Part shown: piece after piece, positions 58,167 through 64,000 of the stretch
Layout of the letters: each line of letters opens with the position of its first letter
Position numbering within the stretch: position 1 is the stretch's first letter
NCBI RefSeq assembly: GCF_900112235.1
Contig: NZ_FOLH01000001.1
Location: forward strand, 434,001-498,000
Origin: Marinospirillum celere
GTDB taxonomy: Bacteria > Pseudomonadota > Gammaproteobacteria > Pseudomonadales > Halomonadaceae
DNA: 64,000 nt
Reading direction: 5' to 3'
Translations under genes and position numbers: made by a program
The notes under the pieces: model-generated
Told to the model about the DNA's origin: nothing
The model's database searches: none
Seen by the model: only the letters and a program-made list of their open reading frames with translations

Positions 58167-59251
58167 TGAAAAAGGAAAAAATTACAGTTTTGGTGGTGGA
58201 TGATTCGGCGCTCATTCGGCGACTGCTGAAAGACCTGATTAACAGCCACCCTGACATGGAAGTGATCGCCACGGCACCTGACCCCTTGGTGGCCCGCGAT
58301 TTAATTAAATTGCATAACCCGGATGTGCTGACCCTGGATGTCGAAATGCCGCGAATGGATGGACTGGATTTTTTGGAACGTCTGATGCGCTTGCGACCAA
58401 TGCCGGTACTGATGGTTTCATCACTGACTGACAAGGGGTCAGAAGTGACTTTAAGAGCCTTGGAGCTGGGCGCAATTGATTATATTGCCAAGCCTAAGGT
58501 GGATATCGTTTCTGGGATGACGGCCTATTCGGACCTGATTGCTGAAAAGTTACGGACTTGTTCTGCCGCGCATATCAAGCCGAAAACCCAGTCCAGAAAG
58601 GCCCAGGCTGATGCCAAGCGGGCCAAGAGTCTGGCTGAGTCGATGCGCAGTCACCAGTATGCGTCAACCGAGAAGTTGGTTTTTTTAGGTGCCTCGACGG
58701 GTGGCACTGAAGCCATCAAAGAGTTTTTGGTGGATTTGCCGGCGGATATGCCCGCTATTTTGATCACCCAGCATATGCCGGAAAACTTTACCCGTACTTT
58801 TGCCGAACGTCTGGATAAGGAAGGTGTTTTAAGGGTCAAGGAAGCCACTCACAATGAAAGAGTCTTGCCAGGCCATGTCTACATTGCTCCTGGCAATCAG
58901 CATTTGGAAATTACCCGAAGCGGGGCCAATTATATGACCCGCTTGCTGGATACACCCCTGGTCAATCGTCATCGACCCTCGGTAGACGTGCTTTTTCATT
59001 CCGCGGCCAAAGTAGCCGGAGCCAATGCGGTCGGTGTACTGCTGACCGGAATGGGCCGGGATGGTGCGGCAGGATTGCTGGCAATGAAGCATGCCGGGGC
59101 TTTCACCCTGGCCCAGGATGAATCCAGTTGTGTAGTTTTTGGAATGCCCAAGGAAGCCATTGCACTGGGCGCCACTGATGAGGTTCTACCTCTTGTAGAG
59201 CTACCAGCCAGGGTCATCGACCATTTGGGTCAGCGAATTAATCGTGTTTAG
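58166..59251 (+). CDS. cheB: Chemoreceptor methylesterase/response regulator CheB
   Basis: A 361-residue protein with a receiver ([13 protein letters not shown]58 in [12 protein letters not shown]) and a C-terminal methylesterase. The esterase triad sits in [12 protein letters not shown] (Ser), LITQHMP (His) and GMGRDGA (Asp). Phosphorylated by CheA, it removes receptor methyl groups. Starts at the cheD stop. Confidence 0.96.
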   Translation: MKKEKITVLVVDDSALIRRLLKDLINSHPDMEVIATAPDPLVARDLIKLHNPDVLTLDVEMPRMDGLDFLERLMRLRPMPVLMVSSLTDKGSEVTLRALELGAIDYIAKPKVDIVSGMTAYSDLIAEKLRTCSAAHIKPKTQSRKAQADAKRAKSLAESMRSHQYASTEKLVFLGASTGGTEAIKEFLVDLPADMPAILITQHMPENFTRTFAERLDKEGVLRVKEATHNERVLPGHVYIAPGNQHLEITRSGANYMTRLLDTPLVNRHRPSVDVLFHSAAKVAGANAVGVLLTGMGRDGAAGLLAMKHAGAFTLAQDESSCVVFGMPKEAIALGATDEVLPLVELPARVIDHLGQRINRV

Positions 59252-59269
59252 TCGTTTGAAGGAAAGTTA

Positions 59270-60448
59270 ATGAATAAACAGCTTGTATGGGTCTTGTTAA
59301 TCCTACTGACGCTGGTTGCAGGGGTCGTAGGCTGGTTTTTGCCAGGCTGGTTAATGGGTCTTATGATTTTTCCAGCTGGTTTTCTGCTGGGTTACCTGCC
59401 TTTACGGGAAAGGGCCAGGCAGCGTATCAGCGGTTTGCCTGATCCTAGCCGGGATGCATTTATTGAAGGTATTTCGGAAGTAGACCTGCAAAGGGATTAT
59501 CGTCAAATTGGTGAAACCATCGCCTCGGTCGTTGCTGAATCCAAAGAGGATATGGATGCCCTGCAGAGCATGCAAACAGATGCTCTCAGCACTCTGACTG
59601 ATGCCTTTAACCGGTTCAAGCAGGATTTGGACGAGCAGCAGGATTTAGTCAGAGTGCTCTTATATGGAGGGAACCTGGAAACCGATGCCAGCTCTCATAA
59701 GCATATGAGTAGTTTTGCTGAAGATACCCTGAAAACCCTAAACAGTTTTGTTGAAACCTCGGTACAAACCAGTGCTGATTTGATGGAAATGCTGGATAGA
59801 GTCTCCGAGCTTTCTGAAGGCATGCCTGAATTGATGAAAGCCTTGGGTGATATTGACAATATTGCTGACCAGACCAACCTTTTGGCCTTGAATGCGGCTA
59901 TAGAAGCAGCAAGGGCAGGTGAACATGGGCGGGGTTTTGCTGTCGTTGCTGATGAGGTTAGAGCCCTGTCGGCGAGATCAGCACAATTTAGCCAAACCAT
60001 TCAACATAATTTAAATGCAATGAATAACCGGATTGGCAAGCTGGTTGATGATGTTAGCCAGATTGCTTCTCAGGATATGAGCTATATCCTCAAAGCCAAA
60101 AAGGATGTAGAAACGGCGATTCAGCTACTAATGGATAAATCAGCCAGTGATCAACGGGTTACTGAACAGCTGAATGGACTTTCTGCCAGCCTGAGTAGTG
60201 CTCTTTATGATGCCATGCGTGCCATGCAGTTTGAGGATATGAGTACCCAAACAATTCAGCACACGGTTTCTGAACAAAGTCACCTACTGCTTTTGGTCGA
60301 GGCCTTGCAAGCCGGTGCGGATGACCCACATCAGTTTCATGCAGCTTTGCACCGCAGTATTGAAAACTTCAGTAGAGCCAGGGAAGAGCGTAAATCCAAT
60401 CCAGTTTCCAGTAGCTCAATGGCTAGTGGAGATATCGACCTATTTTAA
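59270..60448 (+). CDS. Short MCP-like protein with N-terminal membrane hairpin and no sensor
   Basis: A 392-residue protein with two hydrophobic segments in residues 5-45 and no periplasmic domain of note. A cytoplasmic coiled-coil MCP signalling region follows, with tip [20 protein letters not shown] and [17 protein letters not shown] see no HAMP domain. Downstream it has a further helical region, [18 protein letters not shown]. The tail [11 protein letters not shown] resembles the GEVDLF and NIELF tails of both CheD proteins, not EWEEF. It sits 18 bp after cheB and 19 bp before the STAS gene. Confidence 0.8.
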   Translation: MNKQLVWVLLILLTLVAGVVGWFLPGWLMGLMIFPAGFLLGYLPLRERARQRISGLPDPSRDAFIEGISEVDLQRDYRQIGETIASVVAESKEDMDALQSMQTDALSTLTDAFNRFKQDLDEQQDLVRVLLYGGNLETDASSHKHMSSFAEDTLKTLNSFVETSVQTSADLMEMLDRVSELSEGMPELMKALGDIDNIADQTNLLALNAAIEAARAGEHGRGFAVVADEVRALSARSAQFSQTIQHNLNAMNNRIGKLVDDVSQIASQDMSYILKAKKDVETAIQLLMDKSASDQRVTEQLNGLSASLSSALYDAMRAMQFEDMSTQTIQHTVSEQSHLLLLVEALQAGADDPHQFHAALHRSIENFSRAREERKSNPVSSSSMASGDIDLF

Positions 60449-60467
60449 TAAAATTTGGAGTCCTTTA

Positions 60468-60752
60468 ATGTCAAATGTCCATGTGGCACGTCTGCCCGAG
60501 CGCTTTGATTTTGGTTATCACAAGCAATTTAATGAGCAAATGGATGAGGCTTTAAGCAATAAGGAGGTCACTAGCATCTCCTTGGACTTCTCAGCAGTTA
60601 ATTATCTGGATAGTGCGGCTTTGGGCATGATTGTGTATTTGCATAAGAAGGCTGCTGCGGTCAATAAGACGATCCGTATCACGAATGCCTCGGGGACAGC
60701 CGCTGAGATTCTGAAAGTCGCCAATATTGAAAAAATTGTTGCCGTGCAATGA
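60468..60752 (+). CDS. STAS-domain anti-sigma-antagonist-like protein (HsbA-like)
   Basis: A 94-residue single STAS protein. LDFSAVNYLDSAALGMIVYL holds the conserved phospho-serine (D-S-A-A-L-G). ATG 60468 gives the usual length; the earlier in-frame start lies in the MCP gene. It overlaps the receiver-phosphatase gene by 4 bp, whose PP2C domain should dephosphorylate it and whose HATPase domain should phosphorylate it. The pair resembles HsbA/HsbR of Pseudomonas. Confidence 0.87.
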   Translation: MSNVHVARLPERFDFGYHKQFNEQMDEALSNKEVTSISLDFSAVNYLDSAALGMIVYLHKKAAAVNKTIRITNASGTAAEILKVANIEKIVAVQ

Positions 60753-62464
60753 ACTCTTTACCACCAGATATTGCTGATTTTCATCTGCTCCTGGTGGGTG
60801 CCGACCAGGACTCTAACCGTGCCTTTGCAGAGCAGTTGAATCAGTTGGGCTTGGAGGCCACTCTGGCAACCAATCTGCAAGCTGCCAGACAGCTTTTGCA
60901 AAAGGAAATGCAGGTAGACTTGCTCCTAGTTGAACAGGAGTTGCCGGATGGTCAGGGCTTGCAGCTGATTGAAGAGCAGGCAAAGGCTGGAGTCAGCGAG
61001 CTGCGCCTACCAACGCTCCTGGTAGCTAAAGAGCAGGATGAGCAGCTGTTGAGCCGCTGCTTGGAGCTGGGAGTTAATGATTATCTGGTTAAGCCACTCA
61101 ATGCAAAGCAGGTTGCTTTAAAGGCCAGGACTCTCGTGAGTCGAGGGCGCCTGGCCCATCGAGTGGTTGAGCAAAACAATGAACTCCAGCGACTGTTGGA
61201 TGCCAGTAAGCGAGAAGCTGAAATGGCATCCTATATTTTCTATAACAACCTGCTGGATCACGGTTCAGACACAATACGCGGGTTTAACCGCTACCTGAAT
61301 GCCAGTAGTGGTTTTTGTGGCGATCTGGTTCTTGCCAAAACAGCGCCCTCTGGAAGTACTTTTGTACTCCACGCGGATGCTATGGGTCATGGACTCTCGG
61401 CGACTATGACCCTCTTGCCGCTAGTTGATATTTTCCACAGTATGGTCAACAAGGGCTATGCCCTACCCATGATCGTCAGAGAAATGAACCGCAAACTGCA
61501 TTTCAAGTTACCCCCAGACCGTTTTGTCGCCGCCTCTTTGGTGGAATTGGATGTGCTCCATGATCAGGTCAGTATATGGAACGGTGGAATGCCGCCGCTT
61601 TATCACTTGAATGAAGCGGGCGAGGTCATTCAGAGCTTTTCATCCACTCATATGGCCTTGGGTATTTTAGATAACCTGAGTTTTGAGTCGAATGTTGAAC
61701 GCTTCCCTTTGCAGGCAGCGGGCGGGCTTTTTGGCTGCAGTGACGGTATTACCGAGCAGGTCAATCTGGGTGGTGAAACCTATGGCCTTGAGCGTTTATT
61801 GATGGGCTTGGGCAGTGGTAATCATCAGCAGATGATGAGCCCTTTGATTCAGGAGCTGAAGGATTTCTCGGAAATCGATCAGTTTGACGATGATGCTTCC
61901 TTGTTTTATGTCCACTTTGCTGAGTTGATTTATTTTCAATACCAGAAGTATCAGGAACAAACGAAACAGTTTCAAAGCAAAGCAATCGCCCCTTTTTGCT
62001 GGGAGTTATCCTTGAAAGGCCAGCAGGTCGGAAGTCAGGAATTACCGGCTTTATGCAATGACTATCTGCAAGAGCTGGGTTTTGCCCAGCCATTTTGTCA
62101 AAAAGCCTTCACAATTATCAGTGAGCTAACCAACAATGCAATTGAGCATGGCTTGTTGAGGCTGGAGTCCTCATTGAAAGATGAAGTGCATGGCTTTGCT
62201 GAATACTATGTTCAGCGTGAACAGCGACTTAGACAGCTAAGCGATCAGGACGCGATTAGAATTCGCTTGCAGTGGGTTAGAGGTCAGGATTTGGGCTTCT
62301 TGCAGGTTGAAGTCGAGCATACGGGCGAAGGCTTTGATACTGATCGCGTGCTCTCCAAACCCAAAAATGAGCTTTCAGGGCGTGGTCTGTTTTTGGTTAG
62401 AAAGCTGGCCAAGAGTCTGGAATTTAGGAAGCAAGGGTGCCTGGCTTTGGCAACCTTGGAATAG
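60749..62464 (+). CDS. Receiver-PP2C phosphatase-HATPase switch protein (HsbR-like)
   Basis: A 571-residue three-domain protein. The receiver (1-130) has the switch lysine K115 but Glu62 at the usual phospho-aspartate position (LLLVEQELPDG). The SpoIIE/PP2C phosphatase (about 185-385) has LHADAMGHGLSATM, GCSDGITEQ and DDDASLFYV. The C-terminal anti-sigma-type ATPase (about 420-571) has N-box ELTNNAIEH and G-box SGRGLFLVRKLA. It should switch the STAS protein's phosphorylation state. Fused in an operon with chemotaxis genes. Confidence 0.88.
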   Translation: MNSLPPDIADFHLLLVGADQDSNRAFAEQLNQLGLEATLATNLQAARQLLQKEMQVDLLLVEQELPDGQGLQLIEEQAKAGVSELRLPTLLVAKEQDEQLLSRCLELGVNDYLVKPLNAKQVALKARTLVSRGRLAHRVVEQNNELQRLLDASKREAEMASYIFYNNLLDHGSDTIRGFNRYLNASSGFCGDLVLAKTAPSGSTFVLHADAMGHGLSATMTLLPLVDIFHSMVNKGYALPMIVREMNRKLHFKLPPDRFVAASLVELDVLHDQVSIWNGGMPPLYHLNEAGEVIQSFSSTHMALGILDNLSFESNVERFPLQAAGGLFGCSDGITEQVNLGGETYGLERLLMGLGSGNHQQMMSPLIQELKDFSEIDQFDDDASLFYVHFAELIYFQYQKYQEQTKQFQSKAIAPFCWELSLKGQQVGSQELPALCNDYLQELGFAQPFCQKAFTIISELTNNAIEHGLLRLESSLKDEVHGFAEYYVQREQRLRQLSDQDAIRIRLQWVRGQDLGFLQVEVEHTGEGFDTDRVLSKPKNELSGRGLFLVRKLAKSLEFRKQGCLALATLE

Positions 62465-62472
62465 GACGATCT

Positions 62473-63081
62473 ATGGAAATTGAAGTCGATAAGCATTTTG
62501 CTCTCTCCCATTATTATGATCGCTATTTTGAAGTGCCTGCCATTAAGGTGCTGCCTGGTGAATACTATGCGACCGACATGGGTGAAATGCTGGTCACTGT
62601 TTTAGGCTCTTGCGTTGCCGTTTGTCTTAGAGATAGCTATTCGGGGATTGGTGGCTTGAACCATTTTCTGCTACCTCATGATCGTAGCTCAGATGCCTCG
62701 CCACTGAATGAGTCTGCCCGTTATGGTGTTTATGCTATGGAGCTGCTGGTCAATCATCTGCTTAAGCTGGGGGCGCAGCGCCGGCGTCTTGAAGCCAAGG
62801 TATTTGGCGGTGGCAAGGTTATTAAAGACTTTACCTTTGCCAACGTTGGTGAGCGTAATGTGGAATTTGTTCTTGAGCATCTGAGCAATGAAGGCATCCC
62901 CGTGGTGGCCAAGGATGTGCTGGATATTTATCCGCGTAAGGTGCACTTTTTTCCAGTAACCGGAAAAGTCATGCTGAAGAAAATCAATACCTTGCATAAC
63001 CGCACTATTATTGAACGTGAAAACAAATACCTGAAGCAGGTCGAGCAGAAGCCTGAAGTGGGCGAAGTGGATCTGTTTTAA
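62473..63081 (+). CDS. Chemoreceptor glutamine deamidase CheD (2)
   Basis: A 202-residue second CheD. The active cysteine C47 in [14 protein letters not shown] and histidine H64 in GIGGLNHFLLP are intact, so it is probably active. It ends GEVDLF. ATG 62473 lies 8 bp after the switch-protein stop, with AGGACGAT upstream. Closely similar to CheD (1) at YYD.YFE...KVLPGEYY, so the two are paralogues. Confidence 0.93.
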   Translation: MEIEVDKHFALSHYYDRYFEVPAIKVLPGEYYATDMGEMLVTVLGSCVAVCLRDSYSGIGGLNHFLLPHDRSSDASPLNESARYGVYAMELLVNHLLKLGAQRRRLEAKVFGGGKVIKDFTFANVGERNVEFVLEHLSNEGIPVVAKDVLDIYPRKVHFFPVTGKVMLKKINTLHNRTIIERENKYLKQVEQKPEVGEVDLF

Positions 63082-63102
63082 TCACGGGTTTGCACTTGTC
63101 TA

Positions 63103-64000
63103 CTAGATTCTTGCCTTGACCCAGTGGCCTGCTTCCAAAACCTCGACTTGTTTGCACCAATCCAGCTGCAACCTGGTTTTCACATCAAGTTCTGCCTGAC
63201 CTGAGCCATTGTCACGAACACTGACCTCTACATGGGTATTAGCAGTCGTTGGGTCTGTCCAACAGTCCAGGCTTAATTCCAGAAAGGAGTCTGGGTTGAG
63301 ATTTTCAAGAGCTTCCTGGCGCTTGCGGTAGTAGTGTCTGAGTCCTTCTTCTCCCTGTCCGGCAAGAAGTCGGTATTTAATGGCAGCAGGAAGCTGTAAG
63401 AGGTTTTCGTGGAGTGCCCTGGAAGTGAGCTGATGGGCCAGAGTGAAAACCTGCTGAGTGAGTTCCTGATTGATTCCCAGAGTTTGCAGAAAATCATTGG
63501 TCATGGCTGGCAGGGCACGATTGATCAGTTGCTGGCCTTGAAGTTTGATATGCCACTGAAAGGGAGCCACCTGCTGGGTGCTGTTGATGCTGCGGGGTGC
63601 CTGGCTGATTGAGTAATGGAGACTGGTATTCAGTTTTTCAAAATCCAATAACAGCAAAGAAATGTCATCATCTGGAATTGCTTTTTCTGCATGCTTTTCA
63701 GCTGCGGTAAGAATGCCTGCAACCAGGTGCTGGTCATCTAGCTGTTCAAACAAGTCTTCCAGTTTTGGTTGGCCAAAGCTAAGACCCTGCATATTCTCCT
63801 GCTCGGTTAGTCCATCACTATAACAAATCAGCTTGCCATCCTGAGGCAGGGGCACCCGTTCGGGCAGGGCATCAAAAAGATCAGCATCCAAAATACCCAA
63901 AGCCATATGACGTGAGAGAAACCGGTGGTGAATAGCTTTTTCTGCGCTGCGTAACAAAGCCGGCGGCATGCCGCCGTTCCATACTTTAAGTTCTCGGTTT
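63103..64000 (-). CDS. Second PP2C-phosphatase/HATPase-like switch protein, 5' end beyond the window
   Basis: A minus-strand reading frame that is open through the right edge (KVWNGGMPPALL). It aligns with the middle and end of the receiver-PP2C-HATPase protein at 60749. PP2C motifs CYSDGLTEQE and DDDISLLLLD are kept. In the ATPase part the N-box ELTNNAIEHG is replaced by QLTSRALHEN and no GRGL-type G2 box is seen, so the kinase function looks lost. Convergent with cheD (2). The N-terminus, including any receiver, is not visible. Confidence 0.82.
   Translation of the reverse strand, partial: NRELKVWNGGMPPALLRSAEKAIHHRFLSRHMALGILDADLFDALPERVPLPQDGKLICYSDGLTEQENMQGLSFGQPKLEDLFEQLDDQHLVAGILTAAEKHAEKAIPDDDISLLLLDFEKLNTSLHYSISQAPRSINSTQQVAPFQWHIKLQGQQLINRALPAMTNDFLQTLGINQELTQQVFTLAHQLTSRALHENLLQLPAAIKYRLLAGQGEEGLRHYYRKRQEALENLNPDSFLELSLDCWTDPTTANTHVEVSVRDNGSGQAELDVKTRLQLDWCKQVEVLEAGHWVKARI

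Overview
The window is about 64 kb of a gammaproteobacterial chromosome. Gene content points to a motile, aerobic or facultative member of the Oceanospirillales/Pseudomonadales: a PsrA-type TetR regulator, an Rsx/Rnf operon followed by nth, a chemotaxis cluster ordered like Pseudomonas aeruginosa che2, an HsbA/HsbR-like partner-switching pair, and Pseudomonas-type REP repeats of the TGTGGGAGC class. I do not assign a genus. No rRNA, tRNA or CRISPR array was seen, and there is no prophage.

Region 1 (1-4.8 kb) holds sugar-nucleotide genes pgi (cut by the left edge), a UDP-glucose dehydrogenase-like gene that has lost its key residues, and galU. REP palindromes are packed into the 3' end of pgi, in frame, and into the gap before galU. 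An XRE regulator and a broken HipA-like kinase gene follow. Region 2 (4.9-13.9 kb) is a cell-surface locus: msbA, two TagD-like cytidylyltransferases around an O-antigen-ligase-like protein, a HIT protein, an amber-interrupted P-loop gene, a LicD-like transferase, a TagB/TagF-like glycerophosphotransferase, a two-domain LPS-kinase-like protein and a YrbL-like protein. Together these suggest phosphodiester decoration of LPS.

Region 3 (14-32 kb) is mostly housekeeping: a PAP2 phosphatase, a PreP-like M16 protease, a DUF4160/DUF2442 pair, a diguanylate cyclase, an orphan binding protein, a Lon-like protease, serS, a ParE-type and a MazEF-type toxin-antitoxin pair, RarD, an ABC exporter, acnA and a REP-associated tyrosine transposase (RAYT). 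The RAYT is the plausible mobiliser of the REP family near pgi. Region 4 (32-43 kb) has a bphO-bphP(GGDEF) light-sensing operon divergent from an RND efflux operon, with two FNR-like boxes between them. Then come psrA with a PsrA-type operator, an L,D-transpeptidase, and a divergent LysE/MocR pair.

Region 5 (43-50 kb) has a DUF3334 protein and the rsxABCDGE-nth operon (minus strand). Region 6 (50-64 kb) is a che2-like cluster: MCP, cheY, cheA, cheW, MCP, cheR, cheD, cheB. It runs on without a clear break into a third MCP-like protein, a STAS protein, a receiver-PP2C-HATPase switch protein and a second cheD. A convergent paralogue of the switch protein runs off the right edge. This chemotaxis plus partner-switching composite is the most system-like unusual feature of the window.
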